A stretch of 42,450 bases of DNA from Streptomyces adelaidensis (GCF_016598475.1 NZ_JAEMUX010000075.1:1-42450); one strand, 5' to 3'. Shown: positions 25,800-34,623, counted from the first letter of the stretch. Program-made: numbers and translations. Notes: a model not told the origin generated them from the sequence alone.

Positions 25800-27356
25800 A
25801 TGTCCAAAGCACCTTCGAACGGGCGACAGCTGCTCACGGGAATCGAGGCCTCGGGCGCGTTCCCGGTCGAGTACCGGTTCGCCCACGCCGCCAAAGGCAA
25901 CCGTCATCTCGTTGTGGTCTTCGCCAACTTCTCCGCGCCCCAGGACTACGGCTGGTCCAACGGTGTGTTCGACAAGCTCCGGTCGAACGTCCTCTGGATC
26001 CGCGACAAGTTCGACGGGAACCGCAGCTACTACCTGTGCAGGGAGATGGACTTCTCCCTGGAGCAGTCCGTCGTCACCCTCATCACGAAGGTGATGCACT
26101 CGCTCGATCTCACCCCGGACTCCGTCACCCTGTGGGGCGGTTCGAAAGGCGGCAGCGCGGCCCTCTACTTCGGGCTGAAATACGGCTTCCGGAACATCGT
26201 CGCCATCGCTCCGCAGCTCTCGGTCGGCACCTATGTCAGGGACGTGCACCCCGGTGTCGCCCGCTACATGCTCGGCGAGGGCGTGCCGGAGGAGAACGTA
26301 CGGGTCGTGGACTCGCTCATCCCCGACCTGCTGCGCTCGGGCAGGAACCACACGGCCAACATCTATCTGGTGTCCGCGGCCCAGGACCAGCAGTACCCCG
26401 TCCAGATAGAGCCCTTCCTGGGCCTCTTCCAGCCGTACGAGAACTTCAATCTCATCTACAGCGACTCCCCGCACATCACCGACCACACGGAGGTGGCGGG
26501 GCGCAACGTACCGGTCCTCATGGGCATCGCCAACTTCCTGATCGACGGGATCGCCCCGCGCCTGGGATTCGTACGCAACGGATATGAGGAGCCCGATCGC
26601 GACCGGTCGGCCATCACGTCCTACCTCGCGGCCACGTCGGTGATGCGCGGTCCGGAGTTTCCGCCGCCCGTGGTGACGGCCCCGGCGTACCAGGAGGAGG
26701 TGGGCCGGGACGCCGTACGGTTCATGGGCTATGCCCAGAACGCCGTCCGCGTGGTCGTCTGGGAGCACGGCAAGTATCTGGGCCAGACCGATGTCACCCC
26801 CGACGGTACCTGGTCGTGGGAGCTGGGCCGGGCCTGGAGCAAGGGCAAGCACCCCGTGAAGGTCTACTCGGTGGACGCGGCGGGCTTCCAGAGCGAGCGG
26901 GTCGAGCTGAACTTCACCGCGGTCGACACCCCGAGCGGCGCCGCCGCCGCACCGGCGGGCCCGGGTGGGGTCTTCGCTCCGGCGAGCGCCGGGCCCGGCA
27001 TGGGCGGCCGGGGCCCCGTTCCGGCGACGGTGGGGCAGAGCGCGACCGCGCCGATGGTGCTGGAACCCGTGGCCCATGAGCAGGTGATGGACGCGCGGGT
27101 GGTCTTCACCGGCACCGCCACGGGCGCCGCGCAGGTCGGATTCCGGGAGAACGGGGTGCTGCTGGGCGGCGCCGGGGTCGCCCCGAACGGCGCCTGGTCG
27201 TGGGAGTCGGGCTGGGCCTGGAGCGAGGGTACGCACATCGTCGACGTCTTCGCCGTGGACGCCTCCGGCGCCGAGTCCCCGGTCACCCGGATCCCCTTCA
27301 CCGCCATGAACGTCTCGGCCGGGGCGGCGACCCCGTACCACGGCGGGACCTACTGA
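25800..27356 (+). CDS. Asp2-like Ser-hydrolase-fold protein with two C-terminal beta domains
   Basis: A 518-residue protein, possibly a wall-polymer esterase or acyltransferase. The N-terminal 280 residues are an alpha/beta hydrolase fold of the accessory-Sec Asp2 type. The strand LTPDSVTLWG leads into GGSKGGSAALYFG, whose Ser fits the nucleophile of a GxSxGG elbow, and SPHITDHTEV could supply the His. Two homologous C-terminal domains of about 70 residues follow: MGYAQNAVRVVVWEHG to ERVELNFTAV (about 300-378), and TGTATGAAQVGFRENG to TRIPFTAM (about 435-502). Both contain the G-W-S-W and A-W-S-x-G motifs, and they are joined by a Gly/Pro/Ala linker. No signal peptide is seen. The ATG follows GGAG by seven bases. 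It lies 211 bases after the GT2-TagF gene. The enzymatic role is inferred. Confidence 0.7.
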   Translation: MSKAPSNGRQLLTGIEASGAFPVEYRFAHAAKGNRHLVVVFANFSAPQDYGWSNGVFDKLRSNVLWIRDKFDGNRSYYLCREMDFSLEQSVVTLITKVMHSLDLTPDSVTLWGGSKGGSAALYFGLKYGFRNIVAIAPQLSVGTYVRDVHPGVARYMLGEGVPEENVRVVDSLIPDLLRSGRNHTANIYLVSAAQDQQYPVQIEPFLGLFQPYENFNLIYSDSPHITDHTEVAGRNVPVLMGIANFLIDGIAPRLGFVRNGYEEPDRDRSAITSYLAATSVMRGPEFPPPVVTAPAYQEEVGRDAVRFMGYAQNAVRVVVWEHGKYLGQTDVTPDGTWSWELGRAWSKGKHPVKVYSVDAAGFQSERVELNFTAVDTPSGAAAAPAGPGGVFAPASAGPGMGGRGPVPATVGQSATAPMVLEPVAHEQVMDARVVFTGTATGAAQVGFRENGVLLGGAGVAPNGAWSWESGWAWSEGTHIVDVFAVDASGAESPVTRIPFTAMNVSAGAATPYHGGTY

Positions 27357-27411
27357 CGACGAGCACGACACGGCACCGGCGGAGGCTCCGCACGGCAGAG
27401 CCCCGCACGGC

Positions 27412-27443
27412 GGAGGGCCCCCGCCCGAAAGCGGAGGCCCTCC
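27412..27443. terminator. Bidirectional terminator between convergent genes
   Basis: GGAGGGCC (27412-27419) pairs with GGCCCTCC (27436-27443), and after a one-base bulge on each side CCGC pairs with GCGG around a CCCGAAA-type loop. It lies between the plus-strand hydrolase gene and the minus-strand fadB and can serve both. Confidence 0.75.
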
Positions 27444-27460
27444 TCACGTCGGTACGACCG

Positions 27461-29596
27461 TTACGCGGGGACCGAAGCCACCCCGGTCTCCAGGAACTTC
27501 TTGCCGTTCACCCGCTCGCTGACGCCCTCACGGTCCAGGTACGGCGTGATGCCGCCCAGGTGGAAGGGCCAGCCGGCGCCGGTGATCAGGCAGAGGTCGA
27601 TGTCCTGGGCCTCGGCGACGACACCCTCGTCGAGCATGAGCCCGATCTCCTGGGCGACGGCGTCCAGGACGCGGGCCCGCACCTGCTCCTCGTCCAGGAC
27701 GACATCGCCCTGCTTGAGGAGCGCGGCGACCTCGGGGTCCAGCTCCGGCTTGAAGCCGTTCTCCGCGGAGTAGACGTAGAAGCCGCGCTTGCCCGCCTTG
27801 ACGACGGCCGCGAGGTTCGGGGAGACCGTGAAGCGGTCCGGGAAGGCCCTGTTGAGGGTCTCCGAGACATGCAGACCGATCGCCGGGCCGACCAGTTCGA
27901 GCAGGACCAGCGGCGACATCGGCAGACCCAGCGGCTCGACCGCCTTCTCGGCGACCTCGACCGACGTGCCCTCGTCGATGACGTTCTGGATCTCGCCCAT
28001 GAAGCGGGTGAGGATGCGGTTGACGACGAACGCCGGGGCGTCCTTCACCAGCACCGCGGTCTTCTTCAGCTTCTTGGCGACACCGAAGGCCGTGGCCAGC
28101 GCGGCGTCGTCCGTCTGCTCGCCCCGGACGATCTCCAGGAGCGGCAGGATCGCGACCGGGTTGAAGAAGTGGAAGCCCACGACCCGCTCGGGGTTCTTCA
28201 GCTTCGACGCCATCTCGGTGACCGACAGCGAGGAGGTGTTGGTGGCGAGGATCGCGTGCGCCGGGGCGACCGCCTCCACCTCCGCGAACACCTGCTGCTT
28301 GACGCCGATCTCCTCGAACACGGCCTCGATGATGAAGTCCGCGTCGGCGAAGCCTTCGGCCTTGTCCAGGACACCGGTGACCAGCGCCTTGAGACGGTTG
28401 GCCTTGTCCTGGTTGACACGGCCCTTGAGCAGCAGCTTGTCGATCTCGGCGTGGACGTAGCCCACACCCTTGTCGACGCGCTCCTGGTCGATGTCGGTCA
28501 GCACGACCGGCACCTCGAGGCGGCGCAGGAAGAGCAGCGCGAGCTGGGAGGCCATCAGACCGGCGCCGACGACACCGACCTTGGTGACCGGACGGGCCAG
28601 CGACTTGTCCGGCGCACCGGCGGGACGCTTGCCGCGCTTCTGCACCAGGTTGAAGGCGTAGATACCGGAGCGCAGCTCGCCACCCATGATCAGGTCGGCG
28701 AGGGCGACGTCCTCGGCGTCGAAGCCCTGCTGGAGGTCGCCGTTCTTGGCGGCCTCGATGATGTCCAGCGCGCGGTACGCGGCCGGGGCCGCCCCGTGCA
28801 CCTTGCTGTCGGCGACGAACCGGCCGCGCGCGACGGCCTGGTCCCAGGCCTCACCGCGGTCGATGACGGGACGCTCGACCTCGACGTCACCCTTGAGGAC
28901 GTTCGCGGTCCAGATCAGCGACTGCTCCAGGAAGTCCGCGCCCTCGAAGATCGCGTCCGCGATCCCGAGGTCGAAGACCTGCCGGCCCTTGAGCTGCTTG
29001 TTCTGGTTGAGCGAGTTCTCGACGATGACCGTGACGGCCTTGTCGGCACCGATCAGGTTCGGCAGCAGCGTGCAGCCGCCCCAGCCCGGGACCAGACCGA
29101 GGAAGACCTCGGGCAGCGAGAAGGCCGGGAGGGCCTTGGAGACGGTCCGGTAGGAGCAGTGCAGACCGACCTCGACACCGCCGCCCATCGCGGCACCGTT
29201 GTAGTACGCGAAGGTCGGGACGGCGAGGCCGGACAGCCGCTTGAAGACCTCGTGGCCGCCCTTGCCGATGGCGAGCGCGTGCTCGTGCTCCTTGAGGATC
29301 TCGACGCCCTTGAGGTCGGCGCCGACGGCGAAGATGAACGGCTTGCCGGTGACACCGGCACCGATGATCTCGCCGGCCGCGGCCTCCTTCTCGACCTGGT
29401 CGATGGCGGTGTTCAGGTTCGCCAGCGAGGCCGGGCCGAAGGTGGTCGGCTTGGTGTGGTCGAAGCCGTTGTCCAGCGTGATGAGCGCGAAGCGCCCGGC
29501 GCCGAACGGCAGGTCGAGGTGGCGTACGTGCGCCGACGTCACGACCTCGTCGGGGAACAGCTCCGCCGCGCCCTTCAGGAGTTCAGTGGTGCTCAC
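27461..29596 (-). CDS. fadB: Fatty acid oxidation complex alpha subunit
   Basis: Bifunctional enoyl-CoA hydratase and 3-hydroxyacyl-CoA dehydrogenase for beta-oxidation. The GTG at 29596 overlaps the upstream fadA stop by four bases (GTGA) and gives 711 residues, the normal size. The N-terminal crotonase domain has GADLKG and NGAAMGGGVEVGLH with the catalytic Glu context PEVFLGLVPGWGG. The NAD-binding motif GVVGAGLM starts near residue 337, the dehydrogenase His context is GFHFFNPV, and a C-terminal 3HCDH region follows. The in-frame extension upstream of the GTG runs into fadA and is not used. It acts with the thiolase encoded just upstream; the pair is translationally coupled. Confidence 0.95.
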   Translation of the reverse strand: MSTTELLKGAAELFPDEVVTSAHVRHLDLPFGAGRFALITLDNGFDHTKPTTFGPASLANLNTAIDQVEKEAAAGEIIGAGVTGKPFIFAVGADLKGVEILKEHEHALAIGKGGHEVFKRLSGLAVPTFAYYNGAAMGGGVEVGLHCSYRTVSKALPAFSLPEVFLGLVPGWGGCTLLPNLIGADKAVTVIVENSLNQNKQLKGRQVFDLGIADAIFEGADFLEQSLIWTANVLKGDVEVERPVIDRGEAWDQAVARGRFVADSKVHGAAPAAYRALDIIEAAKNGDLQQGFDAEDVALADLIMGGELRSGIYAFNLVQKRGKRPAGAPDKSLARPVTKVGVVGAGLMASQLALLFLRRLEVPVVLTDIDQERVDKGVGYVHAEIDKLLLKGRVNQDKANRLKALVTGVLDKAEGFADADFIIEAVFEEIGVKQQVFAEVEAVAPAHAILATNTSSLSVTEMASKLKNPERVVGFHFFNPVAILPLLEIVRGEQTDDAALATAFGVAKKLKKTAVLVKDAPAFVVNRILTRFMGEIQNVIDEGTSVEVAEKAVEPLGLPMSPLVLLELVGPAIGLHVSETLNRAFPDRFTVSPNLAAVVKAGKRGFYVYSAENGFKPELDPEVAALLKQGDVVLDEEQVRARVLDAVAQEIGLMLDEGVVAEAQDIDLCLITGAGWPFHLGGITPYLDREGVSERVNGKKFLETGVASVPA

Positions 29597-30819
29597 TTGT
29601 CGCCTCCGGCGTCCTTGTGGTGCGGGTTCTCCCAGATCACCGTGGCGCCCATGCCGAAGCCGACGCACATGGTGGTGAGGCCGTAACGGACCTCCGGCTG
29701 CTCCTCGAACTGGCGGGCCAGCTGCGTCATCAGCCGGACGCCGGAGGAGGCCAGCGGGTGGCCGTACGCGATCGCGCCGCCGTACTGGTTGACGCGCGCG
29801 TCGTCGTCGGCGATGCCGTAGTGCTCCAGGAAGGCGAGCACCTGGACGGCGAAGGCCTCGTTGATCTCGAAGAGGTCGATGTCCTCGATGGAGAGACCGG
29901 CCTGGGCCAGCGCCTTCTCCGTGGCCGGGATCGGGCCGTAGCCCATCACCTCGGGCTCGACACCCGCGAAGGCGTACGAGACCAGGCGCATCTTCACCGG
30001 CAGGTTGTTCTCGCGGGCGAAGTCCTCGCTGGCGATGAGCGAGGCGGTGGCGCCGTCGTTCAGACCGGCCGCGTTACCGGCGGTGACCCGCCCGTGGACG
30101 CGGAACGGCGTCTTCAGCCCGGACAGGTTCTCCAGGGTGGTGCCGGGCCGCATCGGCTCGTCGGCGGTGACCAGGCCCCAGCCCGTCTCACCGGCTTCCG
30201 CGTTGGTACGCCGTACGGAGATCGGGACCAGGTCGGCCTGGATCTTGCCGTCGGCGTAGGCCTTGGCGGCCTTCTCCTGCGAACGCACGGCGTACTCGTC
30301 GGCGCGCCGCTTGGTGATCGTCGGGTACCGGTCGTGCAGGTTCTCGGCGGTCATGCCCATGAACAGGGCGGACTCGTCGACCAGCTTCTCGCTGACGAAC
30401 CGGGGGTTCGGGTCCACGCCCTCGCCCATCGGGTGGCGGCCCATGTGCTCGACGCCACCGGCGATCGCCACGTCGTACGCGCCGAAGGCGACGGAACCGG
30501 CGACCGAGGTGACGGCGGTCAGGGCGCCGGCACACATCCGGTCGATGGAGTAGCCCGGCACGGACTGCGGGAGACCGGCGAGGATGCCGGCCGTGCGGCC
30601 GATGGTCAGGCCCTGGTCACCGATCTGCGTGGTCGCGGCGATGGCGACCTCGTCGATCTTCGCCGGCTCCAGACCGGGGTTGCGGCGCAGCAGCTCCCGG
30701 ATCGCCTTCACAACGAGGTCGTCGGCCCGGGTCTCGTGGTAGATGCCCTTCGGGCCCGCCTTGCCGAACGGGGTGCGGACGCCGTCGACGAAGACGACTT
30801 CCTTGACGGTACGAGGCAC
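29593..30819 (-). CDS. fadA: Acetyl-CoA acyltransferase (thiolase)
   Basis: Cleaves 3-ketoacyl-CoA with CoA to release acetyl-CoA, the last step of the beta-oxidation cycle. The GTG at 30819 lies six bases after GGAGGAGA and gives 408 residues; the longer upstream frame has no ribosome site. The nucleophilic Cys is in DRMCAGALTAV (about residue 94), followed by GGVEHMGRHPMG, NEAFAVQ, the His in GGAIAYGHPLASSG and the second Cys in MCVGFGMG. It is the first gene of the fadA-fadB operon. An inverted repeat TGAGCG/CGCTCA lies 52 bases upstream and could bind a TetR-family fatty-acid regulator. Confidence 0.95.
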   Translation of the reverse strand: MPRTVKEVVFVDGVRTPFGKAGPKGIYHETRADDLVVKAIRELLRRNPGLEPAKIDEVAIAATTQIGDQGLTIGRTAGILAGLPQSVPGYSIDRMCAGALTAVTSVAGSVAFGAYDVAIAGGVEHMGRHPMGEGVDPNPRFVSEKLVDESALFMGMTAENLHDRYPTITKRRADEYAVRSQEKAAKAYADGKIQADLVPISVRRTNAEAGETGWGLVTADEPMRPGTTLENLSGLKTPFRVHGRVTAGNAAGLNDGATASLIASEDFARENNLPVKMRLVSYAFAGVEPEVMGYGPIPATEKALAQAGLSIEDIDLFEINEAFAVQVLAFLEHYGIADDDARVNQYGGAIAYGHPLASSGVRLMTQLARQFEEQPEVRYGLTTMCVGFGMGATVIWENPHHKDAGGDK

Positions 30820-30870
30820 GATGGCTCTCCTCCAGGGTGCGGGACGGCACTGCTGCGATACGCAACCGCC

Positions 30871-30884
30871 TGAGCGGGCGCTCA
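30871..30884. promoter_or_regulatory. Candidate TetR-type operator upstream of fadA
   Basis: TGAGCGGGCGCTCA has perfect six-base arms around GG and lies 52 bases upstream of the fadA start. TTAC/GTAA around GAG (30897-30906) lies just beyond. Acyl-CoA-responsive TetR regulators of beta-oxidation operons bind sites of this general form, but no such regulator is encoded here. Confidence 0.4.
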
Positions 30885-30992
30885 GCCCTATGCTACTTAC
30901 GAGTAACAGCGCTGCACACCCCTGGGAGGGGGAGCGGCGAACGTCACACGACTTCCGCATGTTACTGCCGGTTACACGCAGCCGCCTCAGGC

Positions 30993-31015
30993 GCGCGGGG
31001 AAGTGCGCGACCAGC
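30993..31015 (-). repeat. Dispersed intergenic repeat, degenerate copy
   Basis: This 23-base core differs by one base from the repeat shared by 14574-14600 and 37803-37829. It lies between fadA and the LacI regulator gene. The flank CGCACCCGCGGCCCC resembles the flank of the copy at 37.8 kb. Confidence 0.6.
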
Positions 31016-31044
31016 GACGACGCACCCGCGGCCCCGTACGGTGA

Positions 31045-32079
31045 TCAAGGGGCAGGCGCTGTGGACCCCCGGGGGACCAGTACAGGCGTAGCCACCGGAT
31101 GCGACACCCCGGCCCCGTCTCCGTCCCCCGCGATCACCCCGAACAACGTCCGAGCCACATCCGCCCCGAACCCATGCACGTCATGACTCATCGCGGAAAG
31201 CGTCGGCCGAGTGAGCCGGCAGAGCTGCGAGTCGTCCCAGGCGAGCAACGAGACATCCTCAGGCACGCGCACCCCCATCTCCGCCGCCACAGAAAGCCCC
31301 GCCACCGCCATGATGTCGTTGTCGTACAGGATCGCGGTCGGCCGATCCCCGCCGGCGCCGGTCAACAACGCCCGCGTCGCCCGCGCCCCCGCCTCCCCCG
31401 AGAAGTCGGTCGCCACCTGCCAGATCCGGAGCAGCTTCAGCGAACCGGCCGCTCTCTCGAACGCCGCCGTACGAAGGGCCGAGTGCCCCAACGTCACCGC
31501 ACCCCCCACCCGCGCGATCCGCCGGTGCCCCAGTGCCCCCAGATACCGCACGGCCTCCGTGACGGCGGTCGCGTCGTCCGTCCACACGGATGTGAGCCCC
31601 CCGGTCAGCGACGGATGCCCGACGGCCACGACCGGCATCCCCAGCCGTTCCGCGGCCGCCACCCGGGGATCGTCCGCGCGGAAGTCGACGAGGATCGACC
31701 CACTCACCTGCCGCCCCCGCCACCACGCGTCCTGAAGCCCCACCTCCTCCTCCAGATTCCGCACCAGCCGCAGCAGCAGCCCGCAGGACCGCTCGGTCAG
31801 CACGCTCTCCACCCCGGAGATGAACTCCATGTAGAACGGTTCGAGCCCCAGCAGCTTCGCGGGCCGGCAGACCGCCAGGCCCACGACGTCCACCCGCTGA
31901 CTCGACAGCGACCGCGCCGCCAGGTTCGGCGCCCACCCCAGCTCCCGCGCCGCCGCGAAGATCCGGTCGCGCGTGGCGTCGGCCAGCCCCGGCTTCTGGT
32001 TGAACGCGAGCGACACCGCCCCCTTGGACACGCCCGCACGCGCGGCGACATCCTTGATGGTGACGCGTGGGGTCGTCAT
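31045..32079 (-). CDS. LacI-family regulator of the mannoside locus
   Basis: A 344-residue repressor with an N-terminal LacI helix-turn-helix (VTIKDVAARAGVSKGAVSLAFNQ split as VTIKDVAARAGVSK and GAVSLAFNQ, residues about 6-28), the hinge region near AARSLSSQR, and a sugar-binding domain. The ATG at 32079 overlaps the stop of the GH2 beta-mannosidase by four bases (ATGA), so enzyme and regulator are co-translated. It probably controls its own operon and the divergent importer through the two CTnnACCGGTnnAG palindromes at 34473-34486 and 34540-34553. LacI operators typically have such a central CG. The effector is presumably a mannoside or mannobiose. The target and effector are inferred. Confidence 0.9.
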   Translation of the reverse strand: MTTPRVTIKDVAARAGVSKGAVSLAFNQKPGLADATRDRIFAAARELGWAPNLAARSLSSQRVDVVGLAVCRPAKLLGLEPFYMEFISGVESVLTERSCGLLLRLVRNLEEEVGLQDAWWRGRQVSGSILVDFRADDPRVAAAERLGMPVVAVGHPSLTGGLTSVWTDDATAVTEAVRYLGALGHRRIARVGGAVTLGHSALRTAAFERAAGSLKLLRIWQVATDFSGEAGARATRALLTGAGGDRPTAILYDNDIMAVAGLSVAAEMGVRVPEDVSLLAWDDSQLCRLTRPTLSAMSHDVHGFGADVARTLFGVIAGDGDGAGVSHPVATPVLVPRGSTAPAP

Positions 32080-34463
32080 CGGCCGGGCTCCAGGCAGAAG
32101 AGGGCTGATCGAGCGATGTCCGGGTCGGCGGCCTTCCAGCCGCTGACACCGATGGTCACCTGTTCCCCGGGGAGCAGGGTGACGAGCCCCCGGTCGGCCC
32201 GTGCGTCCGGGGCCAGCCGGTCGGCCTGGAGCAGCAGATCCCGTACGAGGGTGTGGGCCGTCACGGTGACCGCGCCCGGTGTGACCGAGACCTCGAACTC
32301 GGGGCGGGCATAAGGGATTTCGCGGTCCGCAGCGGCGAAATGCAGGGCTCGCAGCCCGTCCGTGTCGGCGACCAGGAACTCCTTCGGTCCGACGGGCTCC
32401 AGCTCCTTCGGCACGCCGACGAGAGCCACCGCCCGCCCCTCGACCGCGAACTCCGCCCCCGTCTCGGCGATCACCACCCCGTCGACCGACATCCGACGCA
32501 GCCGCACCTCACCCGGCCACGCCTCTCCCGACTGATTCACGGCCGCCAACACCAGCCCCTCGCCCCGCACTTGAAAAGTCAGCAGCCGGTCCGCGTACAG
32601 CCGCCGCAGCTCGTGGTACAGCGGCTTCTCCCTTCCGTCCCCGTCGATCGCCGCCCAAGAGGTCACCGGCCAGCAGTCGTTGAGCTGCCACACGATCGTG
32701 CCCGCGCACACCGGCCAGTGCGACCGCCAGTGCTCGATCCCGGCGGCGACCGCCCGCGCCTGGTTGACCTGCGTCAGATAGTGCCAGCGGTCGAAGTCCC
32801 TTTCGGGCAGCGCGAAATGGCGAGCGAGCCCCCGCGCCAGCTTCCCGTTCCCGTCCTCCGCCTTCTGGTGATGCAGCATCCCGGGGGAGTCGGCGGCGAG
32901 CTCCTCCCCGTCCAGCGCCCGCCGCAGCGTCGCGTACGCGGGCGGCGCCTGCCACCCGAACTCGGCGACGAAACGAGGCACATTCGCGCGGTACTCCGCG
33001 TAGTCCTCCCGGTTCCACACGTCCCAGGAGTGGTGCGTGCCGTGCGCCGGATCGTTCGGGTGCCGGTCCCACGACCCCGACCACGGACTGCCCGCCGTGT
33101 ACGGCCGCGTCGGGTCCAACTCCGCGACGACGCGCGGCAGTACACCCAGGTAGTACCCCTCGCCCCACGACTCCCCGGCGAGCCGCTCCTCCCACTCCCA
33201 GTCCCTGAACCCCCACAGGTTCTCGTTGTTGCCGTTCCACAGCACCAGCGAGGGATGCGGCATCAGCCGTACGACGTTCTCCCGCACCTCGGCCTCCACC
33301 TCGCCCCGCAGCGGCTGCTCCTCCGGGTAGGCCGCGCACGCGAACGGGAAGTCCTGCCAGACCAGCAGCCCCAACTCGTCGCAGACGTCGTAGAAGTCAC
33401 CGCTCTCGTAGATCCCGCCGCCCCAGATCCGTACGAGATCGACTCCGGCCTCGGCCGCCTGCGTGAGCCGCTCGCGATACCGCTCGCGGGTGATCCGGGA
33501 CGGGAAGACATCCTCCGGGATCCAGTTCACCCCGCGCGCGAAGAGCCGCTCCCCGTTGACGACGAAGGTGAAGCCGGTGCCGTGCTCATCGGCACTCCGG
33601 TCCAGCTCCACGCTCCGGAACCCGACCCGCCGCCGCCACACATCAAGGTCGCCGCTGTCGCTCCGCAGCACCAACTCGACGTCGTACAACGGCTGTTCAC
33701 CGGACCCGCGCGGCCACCACCGCTCGACGCCCGGCACTTCGAGCCGTACGACCCCGCCGGCGCCCTCGACCTCCGCGACCGCGCTGACGCCCCCCACCCG
33801 GGCCTGAAGCCGCAGCCCCGCCTCGACCGCCGCCCGCTCCACGTCGACGAGCAGCTCGACGTGCCCGGTGCTGCCCTCGACCGTCACCAGCGGCCGTACC
33901 CGGGCGATCCGCGCGGTCGACCAGTGCTCCAGCCGGACGGGCCGCCAGATACCGGCCGTCACCAGCGTCGGCCCCCAGTCCCAGCCGAAGGAGCAGGCCA
34001 TCTTCCGGATGTACTGGAAGGGCTCCGGATAGGCGTTCGGCCGGTCGCCGAGCCGCTCGCGCACCGCCTCGGCCTCGGCGTACGCGGAGGCGAAGCGCAC
34101 CGAGAGCCGGCCGCTCGCCCCGGTGACATCGAAGCGGTACGAGCGGTGCATGTTCCGTACGGAGCCCAGGAGCCGGCCGTCGAGCCGGATCTCGGCGGCG
34201 GTGTCGAGTCCGTCGAAGACCAGATCGGTCTGGTCGTGCCCGTCGGCCGCATCGACGCCAGGCAGCTCCACTTCGTACGTCCACTCCCGGCGCCCCACCC
34301 ACGCCACCTCGGTCTCGTTCCGCCCGAGAAAGGGGTCCGGGATCAGCCCCGCCGCCAGCAGATCGGTGTGCACGCACCCGGGTACCACGGCGGGAAGCGG
34401 GTCCGAGGCGCTCTCGGGGTGTCGCAGGATCCAGCCCTCGGTGAGCGGTGTGGCGTCCAGCAT
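32076..34463 (-). CDS. GH2 beta-mannosidase
   Basis: Releases mannose from the non-reducing end of beta-mannosides, acting inside the cell because there is no signal peptide. The ATG at 34463 follows AGGGAGT by about five bases and gives 795 residues. The order is GH2 sugar-binding domain (MLDATPLTEGWIL onward), Ig-like domain, then a TIM barrel. The acid/base Glu lies in VLWNGNNENLWGF (about residue 414) and the nucleophile Glu in FVAEFGWQ (about residue 500). The beta-mannosidase branch is indicated by WNGNNE and by the neighbouring importer. It is the first gene of an operon with the LacI regulator and is divergent from the three importer genes. Confidence 0.9.
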   Translation of the reverse strand: MLDATPLTEGWILRHPESASDPLPAVVPGCVHTDLLAAGLIPDPFLGRNETEVAWVGRREWTYEVELPGVDAADGHDQTDLVFDGLDTAAEIRLDGRLLGSVRNMHRSYRFDVTGASGRLSVRFASAYAEAEAVRERLGDRPNAYPEPFQYIRKMACSFGWDWGPTLVTAGIWRPVRLEHWSTARIARVRPLVTVEGSTGHVELLVDVERAAVEAGLRLQARVGGVSAVAEVEGAGGVVRLEVPGVERWWPRGSGEQPLYDVELVLRSDSGDLDVWRRRVGFRSVELDRSADEHGTGFTFVVNGERLFARGVNWIPEDVFPSRITRERYRERLTQAAEAGVDLVRIWGGGIYESGDFYDVCDELGLLVWQDFPFACAAYPEEQPLRGEVEAEVRENVVRLMPHPSLVLWNGNNENLWGFRDWEWEERLAGESWGEGYYLGVLPRVVAELDPTRPYTAGSPWSGSWDRHPNDPAHGTHHSWDVWNREDYAEYRANVPRFVAEFGWQAPPAYATLRRALDGEELAADSPGMLHHQKAEDGNGKLARGLARHFALPERDFDRWHYLTQVNQARAVAAGIEHWRSHWPVCAGTIVWQLNDCWPVTSWAAIDGDGREKPLYHELRRLYADRLLTFQVRGEGLVLAAVNQSGEAWPGEVRLRRMSVDGVVIAETGAEFAVEGRAVALVGVPKELEPVGPKEFLVADTDGLRALHFAAADREIPYARPEFEVSVTPGAVTVTAHTLVRDLLLQADRLAPDARADRGLVTLLPGEQVTIGVSGWKAADPDIARSALFCLEPGR

Positions 34464-34472
34464 GCGCACTCC

Positions 34473-34486
34473 CTAAACCGGTCAAG
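34473..34486. promoter_or_regulatory. Mannoside-locus operator O1
   Basis: CTAAACCGGTCAAG fits the pattern CTnnACCGGTnnAG shared with the site at 34540-34553. The core ACCGGT is palindromic with a central CG, as in LacI-family operators. It overlaps the start of the beta-mannosidase ribosome site, so it lies at the downstream end of that promoter. Confidence 0.65.
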
Positions 34487-34506
34487 TCGGTTCAACGACA
34501 GTATCG

Positions 34507-34518
34507 CGAAATCTTTCG
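34507..34518. promoter_or_regulatory. CGAAA/TTTCG palindrome midway between O1 and O2
   Basis: CGAAATCTTTCG has perfect five-base arms around TC. Its centre lies at the midpoint between O1 and O2 to within one base. It could be a site for a second regulator or a promoter element of the divergent operons; nothing identifies the protein. Confidence 0.35.
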
Positions 34519-34539
34519 ACAGCCTTGGCGAAATAGGGA

Positions 34540-34553
34540 CTTTACCGGTTCAG
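34540..34553. promoter_or_regulatory. Mannoside-locus operator O2
   Basis: CTTTACCGGTTCAG matches the O1 pattern and is centred 67 bp from it. It lies 70 bases upstream of the importer binding-protein start. The adjacent bases extend it to CCGGTTCAGTAACCGG (34545-34560), a further perfect inverted repeat, which may be an overlapping third half-site. Confidence 0.65.
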
Positions 34554-34623
34554 TAACCGGCTGCCAGAGTGCCGAATCAGCCAACCCACCCGTGCTCATC
34601 CGTCCCGAACGGAGCTGGTGCAC

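Noticed and set aside
27200..29686. An 828-codon plus-strand frame over fadB
   Set aside because: It is antisense to a complete fadB with all catalytic motifs and consists of low-complexity Leu/Asp/Gly/Arg sequence.
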